Assembly: GCF_000981385.1 (NCBI RefSeq)
Contig: NZ_LATZ01000112.1
Location: forward strand, 34,444 to 98,443
DNA: 64,000 nt
Direction: 5' to 3'
From: Bacillus sp. SA1-12
GTDB taxonomy: Bacteria; Bacillota; Bacilli; Bacillales; Bacillaceae
In this document: positions 43,493 through 52,613 of the stretch, piece by piece
How the letters are laid out: each line of letters begins with the position of its first letter
How positions within the stretch are numbered: the stretch's first letter is position 1
The notes under the pieces: generated by a model
Database searches by the model: none
Told to the model about the DNA's origin: nothing
What the model saw: only the letters and a program-made list of their open reading frames with translations
Program-made: the position numbers and the translations under genes

Positions 43493-44694
43493 TCTTTTCC
43501 TTTCTTTGCTGTCACGATATAGATTGGATTTAACGGCTCAAAACGTGTTAAATGTAAGATTGGCTTACTTTTTGAAATTTGTGCCTGTAATATCGATACT
43601 TCACAGCCTAATGTTTTTAGATGGTGCAGCGCTTCTGCCAGATTTTCGATCGTTGCTATATTCATAACAAGGTGTCCGTTTGGCTGTAAGCGGGTAATAC
43701 ATGTTTGCAAAAGATGCTTCATATTTCCACCGTTACCGCCAATAAAAATCGCATGCGGATCTGGAAATTCATCCAGACGGTCAGGCGCCTTCCCCAGAAC
43801 TGCAACAAAATCTGTACGATGTTTTAATTGATTTTCCAGACAGTTTTCAAGATCACCCTCATTTTTTTCAATTGCATACACGGCACCTTCCCGAGCTATT
43901 TTCGCAGCCTCAATCGCAACTGAGCCTGTGCAGGTGCCAATATCCCATACAATACTATTCTCTTTAAGCCCTAACTCCTGCAGACAAAGTGTCCGAATTT
44001 CTCTTTTCGTAATCAATCCTTTATCTGGCTTTCTCTGAAAAAAAGCATCATCCGGAATTCCAAGAGAGGCGCGTTCAACCGCCATGCGCTGTTTTAAAAC
44101 CACAACATTCAATGGAGAAAAGGAGCTTTGTTCCATTTCATCCAAAGTGAAGAAGCGGCAGCGCTCCTTTTCACCTTGTAAATTTTCAGCAACAAAGGCA
44201 TCATATTCTGTCATGCCGAAACGCTTTAAATACGTTGCAATTGCCTGCGGTGAATTCGTTTCATCTGTTAAAACAGCAATTTTTTTACGCCCATCAATTC
44301 TTTGCGCAAACCCTTTAATGGAACGGCCGTGTAAGCTGACAATATACGCATCCTGCCAGCTTTCCTGCATTTTAGAAAAAGCGAGCTGTACCGAACTGGT
44401 ATAAGGATAAATTTCTAGTGGAAGCTTCTTTGCAAGTAAACTTCCAAGTCCATAAAACAGCGGATCACCGGACACTAAAATAACGACATTCCGTGTTTCT
44501 TGCTGTAATTCAGCTATTAACGCTGATAAACCGCCTTTGATTACTTTTTTCTCTTTTTTATATTCCGGGAAAAATGTCAAATGACGCTCCCCGCCTACAA
44601 GCACATCACAATCATTTATCCACTCAGCATATTGAGGGAGCAATCCTTCCGCGCCGTTATCCCCTATACCAATCATCTTCATCCAATTTGTCAA
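43489..44694 (-). CDS. cbiET: Cobalt-precorrin-7/6B methyltransferase fusion CbiET
   Basis: A 401-residue fusion. The N-terminal half is CbiE (GIGDNGAEGL near the start, VILVSGDPLFYGLGSLLA near residue 80), a C5 methyltransferase. The C-terminal half is CbiT (GLITKREIRTLCLQ, then VWDIGTCTGSVAIEAAKIAR near residue 248), which methylates C15 and decarboxylates the C12 acetate. The order equals that of CobL in the aerobic route. The frame starts at a TTG with AAAGG nine bases upstream; an ATG four codons later (44680-44682) is an alternative. Overlaps cbiD by 38 bp. Confidence 0.92.
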   Translation of the reverse strand: MTNWMKMIGIGDNGAEGLLPQYAEWINDCDVLVGGERHLTFFPEYKKEKKVIKGGLSALIAELQQETRNVVILVSGDPLFYGLGSLLAKKLPLEIYPYTSSVQLAFSKMQESWQDAYIVSLHGRSIKGFAQRIDGRKKIAVLTDETNSPQAIATYLKRFGMTEYDAFVAENLQGEKERCRFFTLDEMEQSSFSPLNVVVLKQRMAVERASLGIPDDAFFQRKPDKGLITKREIRTLCLQELGLKENSIVWDIGTCTGSVAIEAAKIAREGAVYAIEKNEGDLENCLENQLKHRTDFVAVLGKAPDRLDEFPDPHAIFIGGNGGNMKHLLQTCITRLQPNGHLVMNIATIENLAEALHHLKTLGCEVSILQAQISKSKPILHLTRFEPLNPIYIVTAKKGKE

Positions 44695-45793
44695 TGTTCT
44701 CAGCCTTTCCTAAACAGTCTCCATTCATCGCATACAAGGTTGTCGACACTTTTATGTCAGTATTCATATGATTCAATGCATAATAACAGCAGTTTTTGCA
44801 AATTGCTGCAAAAAATGACTCGTTTCCCTGAAGCATTTCACCAACCTGTGAAGCCGTATTCGCCTGCAAAATTTCTCTCTGTGTCTCCTCATCAACACCC
44901 GCTTTATTGGCAATGCCTGCTAAAAACTCAAAGCTTATCGCTGCGCTTTTTGAGTGAACCATCATAACGCCTTGGGCAACTTTTGAGAATTTCCCCATCA
45001 TTCCTACTAATGAGACTCTCGGAATCTTCTTCCTCGCAATATTTTTTAATGTAAAACCGACAAAATCGCCCATTTCAATAAATGCTTCTTCTGGTAAATG
45101 AGGATACTGCTGCATTGCATATTTTTCACTTCGTCCGCCTGTCGTAATGACTAGATGCTCACATCCTGATTCTTTTGCTACATTGATCGCTTGTACGATA
45201 CTTGCCATATAAGCAGAGCTTGAAAATGGAACAACCGTTCCCCGTGTACCTAATATCGAAATGCCGCCTATTATGCCTAAACGCCCATTCAATGTTTTTT
45301 CAGCAATCTCCTCACCATCGGGTACGGAAATGACCACTTCAATCCCACAATCCAATTGATATTTTTCAATGGATTCCTTTACAACGCCGCATATCATTTT
45401 ACGCGGTACAGGGTTTATTGCTGCTTGACCAACTGGTACAGGCAGTCCCGCTTTTGTCACTCGCCCTACACCAACCCCGCCATCTAAATGGATGCCTTTT
45501 TCTTTTGAATAACAAACGGTACTCTGAATTCGTGCTTGATGCGTAGCATCAGGATCATCCCCGGCATCTTTGATCGTTTCACACATTACCCTGCCTTCTG
45601 ACACTTCAAATGCCGTTACTTTGAATGTTGCATACTGGCCAACCGGTAAATAAATCGTGACTTCATCTGGTACCTTTCCTTCGACAAGAGCTTGAAGTGC
45701 TGCCTTTGTCATTGCTGTTGCACAAGCTCCTGTCGTGTAGCCGTGACGCATTTGTGAAGGATCTTTTTTATTTCGTTTCTTTTGCCCGTTCAT
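44657..45793 (-). CDS. cbiD: Cobalt-precorrin-5B C1-methyltransferase
   Basis: A 378-residue CbiD: MRHGYTTGACATAMTKAALQ near the N-terminus, GGVGVGRVTKAGLPVPVGQA near residue 110, LVITTGGRSEKYAMQQYPHL near residue 220. It methylates C1 of cobalt-precorrin-5B. The start is uncertain: the ATG at 45791-45793 lies in the overlap with cbiC, and an ATG seven codons earlier is possible; neither has a clear ribosome binding site, which suits translational coupling. Confidence 0.92.
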   Translation of the reverse strand: MNGQKKRNKKDPSQMRHGYTTGACATAMTKAALQALVEGKVPDEVTIYLPVGQYATFKVTAFEVSEGRVMCETIKDAGDDPDATHQARIQSTVCYSKEKGIHLDGGVGVGRVTKAGLPVPVGQAAINPVPRKMICGVVKESIEKYQLDCGIEVVISVPDGEEIAEKTLNGRLGIIGGISILGTRGTVVPFSSSAYMASIVQAINVAKESGCEHLVITTGGRSEKYAMQQYPHLPEEAFIEMGDFVGFTLKNIARKKIPRVSLVGMMGKFSKVAQGVMMVHSKSAAISFEFLAGIANKAGVDEETQREILQANTASQVGEMLQGNESFFAAICKNCCYYALNHMNTDIKVSTTLYAMNGDCLGKAENIDKLDEDDWYRG

Positions 45794-46442
45794 CCGCCAT
45801 AATCGAAATGGCATTAAGTGCAGCGACTGTCACTGTACTGCCACCCTTTCTCCCTGCGTTTGTAATAAATGGAATCCCTTCAAGCACCGCTAACTCCGCT
45901 TTCGACTCTGCTGCTGATACAAAGCCGACTGGCATCCCAATAATTAAATCCGGTTTTGCCACACCTTCTTTAATTAATCGAATTAACTCCAGCAGCGCAG
46001 TTGGCGCATTGCCAATGGCATAAATTCCTCCTTCATGTAAACGCGTTGCTTTTTGCATGGAAATAATAGCCCGTGTTGTTCCTTGAGCCTTCGCTTCCTT
46101 TGAGACATCTTCATCCGCAATATAACAATGCAAGTCACCGCCATGTTTTTGGAATCTCTTACGTCCTGAACCACTTTCAATCATTTGTACATCCGCCACA
46201 ACATGACGGCCAGCTAAAATGGATTGAATCCCTGCCTCAATGGCATCAGGTGTAAAAATCATACTGCGTCCTAATTCAAAATCTGCGGAAGCGTGAATGA
46301 CCCGCCGAACAACCAGCCATTGCTCATCTGTAAATGGATGTTCGCCCATTTCTTCTTTGATAATGGCGAAACTGTGATCATAAATCTTGTCTGGATCTAC
46401 CGTTACAGGAATAAATTTGGTATTAAAGTTCATGTTTGCCAA
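45768..46442 (-). CDS. cbiC: Cobalt-precorrin-8 methylmutase
   Basis: A 224-residue CbiC/CobH: VVRRVIHASADFELGRSMIF carrying the catalytic His near residue 50, a central SILAGRHVVADVQMI strand, GNAPTALLELIRLIKEG, and PVGFVSAAESKAELA. It moves the C11 methyl to C12, giving cobyrinic acid. A TTG at 46440-46442 lies eight bases after GGGAGG and is taken as the start; an ATG three codons later has poorer spacing. Confidence 0.92.
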   Translation of the reverse strand: MANMNFNTKFIPVTVDPDKIYDHSFAIIKEEMGEHPFTDEQWLVVRRVIHASADFELGRSMIFTPDAIEAGIQSILAGRHVVADVQMIESGSGRKRFQKHGGDLHCYIADEDVSKEAKAQGTTRAIISMQKATRLHEGGIYAIGNAPTALLELIRLIKEGVAKPDLIIGMPVGFVSAAESKAELAVLEGIPFITNAGRKGGSTVTVAALNAISIMADERAKETK

Positions 46443-47199
46443 GAATAAAACCTCCCAATAGTTGAGTTACTTCTTCAAAAGAAGTACAAAAATTTTCATA
46501 TTTAATCGCTGGCCGCTTTATTAAAATAACAGGAATCCCTAATTGCAGAGCAGCTGTCATTTTTTCATCTACAGATCCGACTTTGCCGCTTTCTTTTGTA
46601 ATCATCAGCGTCACATTGTATTGCTCACATAGTGCTTTATTTAATGATTCCGAAAATGGACCCTGGATCGCAATAATGTCCTTTTGTTTAATACCTAAAC
46701 GATTGCACTTTTCCATGTTCCCTATATTTGGAAGCATTCTGCAAATAAGCCGGATTTCATCGCGCATTAAATATTCAGCAAATATTTCCAACGTTTTGCT
46801 GCCTGTTGTCAGCATGATCGTTCCTTTATGAAACTGAGCTAATTTAGCTGCTTCTTCATAACTTTCAACTTCTGTTATGAGTGGTGAATTAAATTGTTCT
46901 TCTGGCCTTTCATAACGAATATAGGGAATTTCACATGCTTGTGCTGCTGCCATTGCGGTTTTCGACGCTTCTTCCGCATATGGATGGCTGGCATCGATGA
47001 CACAGGTCATTTTTTGCTTCTGAATAAGCGCCATCATATCATCAACTGATAACCGCCCGATTTGATAAGGTATATGGCGGGCATCCAAGCTTTCAGCTGC
47101 AGATTCTGTGACAACAGTTGCTAATAAAGGATAGCCTTGATTTTGCAAGTGAATGGCTAATGATCTCGCATCACTTGTGCCTGCTAAAAATAAAATCAT
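46423..47199 (-). CDS. cbiJ: Cobalt-precorrin-6A reductase
   Basis: A 258-residue CbiJ/CobK: MILFLAGTSDARSLAIHLQN, CVIDASHPYAEEASK near residue 65, ITKESGKVGSVDEKMTAALQ near residue 200. It reduces the macrocycle of cobalt-precorrin-6A. The ATG at 47197-47199 follows AAGGAGG; a 15-codon longer frame includes that site and is rejected. Lies 13 bp after cbiH60. Confidence 0.92.
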   Translation of the reverse strand: MILFLAGTSDARSLAIHLQNQGYPLLATVVTESAAESLDARHIPYQIGRLSVDDMMALIQKQKMTCVIDASHPYAEEASKTAMAAAQACEIPYIRYERPEEQFNSPLITEVESYEEAAKLAQFHKGTIMLTTGSKTLEIFAEYLMRDEIRLICRMLPNIGNMEKCNRLGIKQKDIIAIQGPFSESLNKALCEQYNVTLMITKESGKVGSVDEKMTAALQLGIPVILIKRPAIKYENFCTSFEEVTQLLGGFILGKHEL

Positions 47200-47212
47200 G
47201 TGTTCCTCCTTC

Positions 47213-48835
47213 CTAATCTCCACATGGTGCCGGCTCAACTTCAATTTTGGAGCTCATATCCTGGTAATTAAAATTCTGAATTCTTTTCACCCGTTTAAAA
47301 TATTTAAAAAGGCGTTCATTTGGGTGGGCATTTTGTTTGTACTCTTCTATCATTTTCGTTAATAACGGCAGCAGTTGGTCTGGCTTAATTCCTTCTGCTA
47401 CTGGCTGTGCAGCATGGGCTGTACGGCCAACCGGCTTTGCGCCTATAAATAAATCAAATTTTTTCTTTCGGTAAACAATCCCGATGTCATCGAATACAGC
47501 CCGATAACAGGCCATACCGCAACCGTTAAAACCAATATGTAATTCTTTTGGAAGCTTTAAGCCCCCTAATTTTGCTCCTATTTCTTCTGCATATGGAATA
47601 GATTCTGCTTTTTCACCGTAGCAAAAATCACAAGCTTTTAGATTTAACACATCGCCCACAGGCATGACAAGTAAATGATTTTGTTCAAGTTTCTCAACAA
47701 TCGCTTCAGGCTGATCTGTTGGAATCTTTACTAAAAAACGATGATCCGGTGTATATTCCATGGTCCCTGTTTCACCGATGGTTTCAGCCAGTACGCGCAT
47801 TTGCTCTGGCTTAATAAATTTATTTGCTACACCAGGCGAAACAGCAAATTCAAAAATATTTTCGATCGGCTGCTGTACGATATGAGAATGTTCTTTTTCC
47901 GATTTAGACACTATGGATAAAGCCTTTAATGCTAACTCTAATGAGCTAACTTCTTGTTTTTTTCTTTCAATTTGTTCATAACCTGCTTTCGCTTCCCCTG
48001 TTTCTTGATTCAACGCCCATGGTTCGGCTTCCTTTTTCAAACGCTGATGCGGTTTTAAGGTTTGTTTTTCTTCACCTAACGTATATTTACGCTGATAACC
48101 TCGAGGGGTAATCATTTTATTGTCATAAAAGAAAGTAGAAGAATTCCCGATCATAACCGTTGTCAGCATACCTATATCATGGTCAAGCATTTCAGCCAGT
48201 GTTGTCAGCACTACATGTTGATTTTCACGGTAGGCGCTTTTCACAAGTCCCACAGGTGTTTCAGGAGAACGATATTTTAATAGAATCGTTTGTGCCTCCA
48301 CAATTTGTCGAGTCCGCCGACCGCTTTTCGGATTATATAAAGCTATTACGAAATCTGCCATCGCAGCTGCCTCAATCCGCTTTTCTATTACAGTCCAAGG
48401 CGTCAGATGATCACTTAAACTAATCGTGCAGGAATCATGCATGACAGGAGCACCCAATAAACTCGCACAAGAATTAATGGCTGAAATACCTGGAACAATT
48501 TCTACCTCAATTCCTTCTTTTTCAGTCCAACCCTTTTCAATCAACACTTCATACACTAATCCCGCCATACCATATACGCCTGAATCTCCGCTGGAAATGA
48601 CTGAGACAATTAGTCCTGCTTCAGCTTTCTTTACTGCATCCTGTGCACGCGATACTTCCTCTGTCATACCTGTACTGACAATGGATTTTGCTGTTACCAA
48701 ATGTTCAATTAGCTCCACGTATGTTTTATAGCCAATAATACAATCACTTTGCTGCAATGCAGCGACAGCTCGATTTGTAATATGCTCACGGTCACCGGGA
48801 CCGAAGCCGACAACAAAAATTTTCCCCTTTTTCAT
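47213..48835 (-). CDS. cbiH60: Cobalt-factor-III methyltransferase CbiH60
   Basis: A 540-residue protein. Residues 1-240 are the C17 methyltransferase CbiH (VGFGPGDREHITNRAVAALQ, ISSGDSGVYGMAGLVYE, VPGISAINSCASLLGAPVMH). After a linker the C-terminal part resembles half of a sirohaem sulfite/nitrite reductase (FAVSPGVANKFIKPEQMR), with CDFC and GFNGCGMACYRAV cysteines that can hold a [4Fe-4S] cluster. This architecture is the CbiH60 described in B. megaterium, which makes cobalt-precorrin-4 by ring contraction. The ATG follows GGAGG. First gene of the main operon, directly after the riboswitch terminator. Confidence 0.93.
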   Translation of the reverse strand: MKKGKIFVVGFGPGDREHITNRAVAALQQSDCIIGYKTYVELIEHLVTAKSIVSTGMTEEVSRAQDAVKKAEAGLIVSVISSGDSGVYGMAGLVYEVLIEKGWTEKEGIEVEIVPGISAINSCASLLGAPVMHDSCTISLSDHLTPWTVIEKRIEAAAMADFVIALYNPKSGRRTRQIVEAQTILLKYRSPETPVGLVKSAYRENQHVVLTTLAEMLDHDIGMLTTVMIGNSSTFFYDNKMITPRGYQRKYTLGEEKQTLKPHQRLKKEAEPWALNQETGEAKAGYEQIERKKQEVSSLELALKALSIVSKSEKEHSHIVQQPIENIFEFAVSPGVANKFIKPEQMRVLAETIGETGTMEYTPDHRFLVKIPTDQPEAIVEKLEQNHLLVMPVGDVLNLKACDFCYGEKAESIPYAEEIGAKLGGLKLPKELHIGFNGCGMACYRAVFDDIGIVYRKKKFDLFIGAKPVGRTAHAAQPVAEGIKPDQLLPLLTKMIEEYKQNAHPNERLFKYFKRVKRIQNFNYQDMSSKIEVEPAPCGD

Positions 48836-48850
48836 AGGCTTACCTCCAAA

Positions 48851-48890
48851 TAAAAAATGCCTGCACTCCTTTAAAAGGAATACAGGCATG
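48851..48890 (-). terminator. Riboswitch-controlled terminator upstream of cbiH60
   Basis: A stem with outer arms ATGCCTG/CAGGCAT (48857-48863 with 48883-48889) and inner TCCTTT/AAAGGA is followed on the minus strand by six T. It lies between the B12-box aptamer and the cbiH60 start, 15 bases before the start codon. Expression platform of the riboswitch. Confidence 0.82.
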
Positions 48891-48949
48891 TGAAATAGCA
48901 GTATAAAAAAGCATACTGAAACACAAAAACAATAGCTATAATTGTTCCG

Positions 48950-49145
48950 CCTATACTTCTCCCTCCGAAAAGTAAGTGTCGTTTAAATAAGCAGGTTTCC
49001 TGACTTAAGCTTCTTTTTACTCTTACACCTTCCCGATTTCTCAGTGGTATTGTAATTTCATCAGCTCTTACAGTAGCGGGGGCTGTACTAGACTTTCACT
49101 AGTTTCCCTTTTACCTCACACAATGTGAGCACTTATTTAAAATTA
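48950..49145 (-). ncRNA. Cobalamin riboswitch upstream of the cbi biosynthesis operon
   Basis: The minus strand contains the B12 box AAGTCAGGAAACCTGC (48991-49007) and upstream conserved elements: AGGGAAACTAGTGAAAGTCT, CCCCCGCTACTGTAAGAG and TCGGGAAGGTG. These are the hallmarks of the adenosylcobalamin aptamer. Together with the terminator at 48851-48890 it should reduce transcription of cbiH60 through btuR when B12 is plentiful. Confidence 0.92.
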
Positions 49146-49279
49146 ATTATTTGAATTTTTTTTAATATAACATATAATCTAGAAATTTGACATACTATTT
49201 TATTTTTTGACAATTAAATAAAATCTTATGTAGCACAACTCTTTCTTAGGTAGAAATGTTGCTTTTAAAAGATTTTGCA

Positions 49280-50125
49280 TCAAAAAAACGATGCTTGAAT
49301 TGATTCCATCATTTCAAACAATTCTGCTTTCGACCGCGGATACTTTTTATTGGATAAATTCGTTCCTTGTAATCTTTCAAACACTTCCATCATCCAAGGC
49401 TTTTGTAAATGGCTTTTTTCGAGAATTTCTCTTTGATTAAAAACCTCTACGGGTATTCCTTGAGCTAACAAGTGGCCATTGTTTAAGATAATGACCTCAT
49501 CTGCCCACTCATAAGCTAAATCTACATCATGGGTTGACAATAAAACCGTCCGATTTCGGTGATTTATTTTTCCCAAGATTTCCATCGTTCTTTTTGAATA
49601 ATAAGGGTCGAGTCCAGCTGTCGGTTCATCTAACACCATTAATTCTGGATCAATCGCAACAATTCCAGCGATTGCTACCCTTTTTTTCTGTCCGATACTT
49701 AAGAAGTGAGGGGGTTTATCTTTAAGCGATTCCGTTTCTGTTAATGTGATGACTTCCTTTACACGCCTCTCGATTTCTTCAATGGGTAAATGTAAATTTT
49801 TTGGACCGTACTTAATATCTTCATAGACACTAGATGAAAAAAGCTGGGTCTCAGAATTTTGGAATACAATCCCGACTTGCTGCCTTAATTGCTGAATTTC
49901 TTTCCGTTTATAAGTCAACTTCTTTCCCCTATAAAAAATGCTGCCGCTTGTCGGTTTTAATATACCGTTCATGAGAAGAAATAGTGTCGATTTCCCAGCG
50001 CCATTGTTCCCTAATAGAGCGATCTTCTTCCCTTTTTCAATTGAAAGATTGATTTGATTCAATGCCATCGTTCCATCTGCATATTGATAAGAAACTTGTT
50101 CAAACGTTATGATTTGTTCACTCAC
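49280..50125 (-). CDS. cbiO: Cobalt ECF transporter ATPase
   Basis: A 281-residue ABC ATPase: Walker A ALLGNNGAGKSTLF near residue 36, signature LSIGQKKRVAIAGIVAIDPE near residue 144, Walker B MVLDEPTAGLDP. It drives the CbiMNQO cobalt importer. The GTG start lies eight bases after AAGGAAG. Last gene of the transporter operon, followed by the second riboswitch. Confidence 0.92.
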   Translation of the reverse strand: MSEQIITFEQVSYQYADGTMALNQINLSIEKGKKIALLGNNGAGKSTLFLLMNGILKPTSGSIFYRGKKLTYKRKEIQQLRQQVGIVFQNSETQLFSSSVYEDIKYGPKNLHLPIEEIERRVKEVITLTETESLKDKPPHFLSIGQKKRVAIAGIVAIDPELMVLDEPTAGLDPYYSKRTMEILGKINHRNRTVLLSTHDVDLAYEWADEVIILNNGHLLAQGIPVEVFNQREILEKSHLQKPWMMEVFERLQGTNLSNKKYPRSKAELFEMMESIQASFF

Positions 50126-50152
50126 TCTGCATACTTCCTTTTCATTGGTCTT

Positions 50153-50944
50153 TCATGATTTTGATATCATATAGATCATGGAAAGTGTAACAAACGAAAT
50201 AAAAATAATGACAAAATGCCCCCGATTATAGCCCAATGATAAATCCACATCATACAAATGTTCGTCTCCGCCTCGACTATCAATCGTGATTTGAAGTTCT
50301 TTTGCTGAGTGCATCGATTTAACAAATAGACTGACAATAAGCTGTGCTGCACTGGAAAACCAGCTTCTATAATTTTGATAGCCCAGCCTGCTGGATTGTG
50401 CAATATAAATTTCATTCATCTTTTCCAATAAAACAAAGATAAATCGATACGTAATCCCCATTAATTCTACAAAAACAGCGGGGAGTTTTCCTTTTTTTAA
50501 TAACCACATAAATTGATAAAGCGGAGTTGATAGAATAAGAAAATATAAACAGCTCACACTTGCCAATATCGTTGCAGCTAGTTCGTATGATTGTTGGATA
50601 CTATATGAACTAATATAGATTTTCCATAAACCTGCTTCAGCCATCCAAAGCACATCTAGGCCTACTTGATTAATAGGTGCAATGGAAAATAAAACGGCAA
50701 CCAAGCTTGTCATTAAGAAAACAAAAGGGACGGCAAGAAGTTTCAAATAGGCCATAAACGGGATTTTCGCCTTCACGATCACCGCTATACTCATTACAGT
50801 AAAGGTAAAACAAGCCACCGAAATATTTTTTGATAGAATAGTAAAAAAGAGAAAGATCAGCGTAAAGCTGACCTTCTCAACGGGATGAACATCTTTTAAT
50901 CCGCTGGTATAAGCATAATCATCAATTTTTATCATAGCATTCAC
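50153..50944 (-). CDS. cbiQ: Cobalt ECF transporter transmembrane subunit
   Basis: A 263-residue T-component with about five helices; the coupling-helix motif is QSSRLGYQNYRSWF and KSMHSAKELQITIDSRGGD near residue 225. It links CbiO to the CbiMN substrate-binding unit. The GTG overlaps the cbiN stop by four bases; an ATG three codons in is an alternative. Confidence 0.9.
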   Translation of the reverse strand: MNAMIKIDDYAYTSGLKDVHPVEKVSFTLIFLFFTILSKNISVACFTFTVMSIAVIVKAKIPFMAYLKLLAVPFVFLMTSLVAVLFSIAPINQVGLDVLWMAEAGLWKIYISSYSIQQSYELAATILASVSCLYFLILSTPLYQFMWLLKKGKLPAVFVELMGITYRFIFVLLEKMNEIYIAQSSRLGYQNYRSWFSSAAQLIVSLFVKSMHSAKELQITIDSRGGDEHLYDVDLSLGYNRGHFVIIFISFVTLSMIYMISKS

Positions 50945-51234
50945 TCATTATGATATTGCTTGGATGAAGAATACTTTTTTCTAGCTTTTCCATACCCAAT
51001 GACATAGCCGATGATGATGGCTCCCAGTGCCGCTTGTAACGAGAATAGTAAACTTTCAATCTCTCCGCTTGGCGGTTCCCATATCGCATGAAACCAAGGC
51101 TCATAGTCAGGTGCCACTTCGAGAATCGCTTCCTCCACCTTCCCGTCAGCCCCGCCAAATTCAGCATTATTCAAAAAAATTAACGGAATAATAGCTAATA
51201 GAACCACGAATAAAAATAATACTCCATTTCTCAT
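50941..51234 (-). CDS. cbiN: Cobalt ECF transporter subunit CbiN
   Basis: A 97-residue protein with an N-terminal helix (VLFLFVVLLAIIPLIFLN), an extracytoplasmic segment rich in Glu and Trp (NAEFGGADGKVEEAILEVAP, then YEPWFHAIWEPPSGEIESLL) and a second helix. CbiN assists Co2+ loading of CbiM. One base separates it from cbiM. Ribosome binding site GAAGGAGG. Confidence 0.92.
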   Translation of the reverse strand: MRNGVLFLFVVLLAIIPLIFLNNAEFGGADGKVEEAILEVAPDYEPWFHAIWEPPSGEIESLLFSLQAALGAIIIGYVIGYGKARKKYSSSKQYHNE

Positions 51235-51235
51235 G

Positions 51236-51994
51236 TTACCTTGCCTCCTTCATCGTAGGTATTTGATTTAATTCTGCCAAATTATATTTTTGGAGTAAGT
51301 TCATCACAATAACTGTAAGTAAACCTTCACTAATTGCTAAAGGTACTTGTGTCAAACCAAAGATACTAGCAAACTTGATAAATGAAGCCGCAAATCCGCC
51401 GATCTCAGCAGGGAAAGCTAAAGCTAATTGAACCGATGTCACTAAATATGTCCCTAAATCACCTAACATTGCAGCTAAAAAGACTGAAACGGCGAAGGAT
51501 ATATTCATTTTTCTTCCCAACTTGTATATTCCGTAAGAAAGAAAAGGTCCGACGACAGCCATCGAAAAAGCATTCGCACCTAACGTAGTAATTCCGCCAT
51601 GTGCCAACAAGAGTGATTGAAATAAAAGAACGATTGTCCCTAAAACACTCATCGCCGTTGGTCCAAATAAAATGGTTCCCAAACCTACACCAGTTGGATG
51701 GGAACAACTGCCTGTCACTGAAGGAATTTTCAGCGCAGATAAAACGAAGGCGAATGCACCAGACAGACCTAGCATTGACTTCAATTCAGGATTTTCTTTT
51801 AATTTTTTCGTAATTGATCGTATCCCAATGGCAACAAATGGAATGGTGATCCCCCACCAGAAAACAGTCCAACCAAATGGCAAAAATCCTTCCATAATAT
51901 GCATGGCATAGGCTGGTCGATAAGAGTTCGTCCAAAAATAGCTTGTTAAACCTAACAGTACAAGAAATGAAACCCAGAATGATCTTTTTTTCAC
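51236..51994 (-). CDS. cbiM: Cobalt ECF transporter substrate-binding subunit
   Basis: A 252-residue CbiM made with a signal peptide (KKRSFWVSFLVLLGLTSYFW to AYA), so that the mature N-terminus is MHIMEGFLP. This Met-His start forms the Co2+ site with later His residues, such as that in SVTGSCSHPTGVGLG near residue 95. Six to seven helices follow. The GTG at 51992-51994 lies after GGAGG. It is the first gene after the riboswitch at 52115-52335. Confidence 0.93.
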   Translation of the reverse strand: MKKRSFWVSFLVLLGLTSYFWTNSYRPAYAMHIMEGFLPFGWTVFWWGITIPFVAIGIRSITKKLKENPELKSMLGLSGAFAFVLSALKIPSVTGSCSHPTGVGLGTILFGPTAMSVLGTIVLLFQSLLLAHGGITTLGANAFSMAVVGPFLSYGIYKLGRKMNISFAVSVFLAAMLGDLGTYLVTSVQLALAFPAEIGGFAASFIKFASIFGLTQVPLAISEGLLTVIVMNLLQKYNLAELNQIPTMKEAR

Positions 51995-52032
51995 TTAAAT
52001 TTACCTCCATGCTAAATAATTGTGACCAAACG

Positions 52033-52068
52033 AAAAAGAGCATTTAAACCTGGTGGGTTTAAATGCTC
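52033..52068 (-). terminator. Riboswitch-controlled terminator upstream of cbiM
   Basis: A perfect 13-bp stem (52038-52050 with 52056-52068, arm GAGCATTTAAACC) and 5-nt loop are followed on the minus strand by five T and a T-rich tail. It lies between the aptamer and cbiM. Confidence 0.9.
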
Positions 52069-52114
52069 ACAAAAAACAATGGTATGTTCTGCTTTAAACA
52101 GAAAAAAGCATACT

Positions 52115-52335
52115 TCCGTCTTCGTAAAACATCCCCTATAGCCCGTAGGTCACGTCGTTTTATCTAAACAGGCAGGTCTCCTGACTTACCTTCATTGCTC
52201 CTTGCGCCTTCCCGCTTTAAACTAAAGCAGTGACATTGTGCAGGTCGCTCCGAATTACAGTGGCGGGTACCGTGTCGGATTTTCACCGAACTTCCCTATT
52301 AAGCTATACATTCTAACATGCATAGCACCTGTTTA
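52115..52335 (-). ncRNA. Cobalamin riboswitch upstream of cbiMNQO
   Basis: The minus strand has the B12 box TAAGTCAGGAGACCTGCC (52171-52188) and the conserved upstream blocks AGGGAAGTTCGGTGAAAATC, CCCGCCACTGTAATTCGG and GCGGGAAGGCGCAAGGA. It is a complete AdoCbl aptamer and pairs with the terminator at 52033-52068, so cobalt uptake is turned down by B12. Confidence 0.94.
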
Positions 52336-52418
52336 AACGATGTATATAATTTTCTTTATATTATATGAACAGACGCTTCCTGTCTACCATATTTTCTTTT
52401 ATCCCCTATTAAATGATT

Positions 52419-52442
52419 AAAAGCCGCCCTAAGGCGGCTTTT
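52419..52442. terminator. Bidirectional terminator-like hairpin
   Basis: A 10-bp stem AAAAGCCGCC/GGCGGCTTTT with loop CTAA. The plus-strand tail is AGTTTAGTTTTTTC and the minus-strand tail TTTAATCATTT. It probably ends the minus-strand transcript of the broken NTPase gene and insulates the riboswitch promoter. Confidence 0.7.
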
Positions 52443-52613
52443 AGTTTAGTTTTTTCAATCAAACTCGTTCACATAGTCTTTTAATCAAATCTTTTTATGA
52501 CTAACGATTTGGATACCTGGCAGTATCCAGGTCTGCATTTAAAAATTGGGCTTGTGATCGCAGATCTTTGTTGTCATTTCATGTGTGGCATGCTCTTACA
52601 CCCTCAAGTTTAA

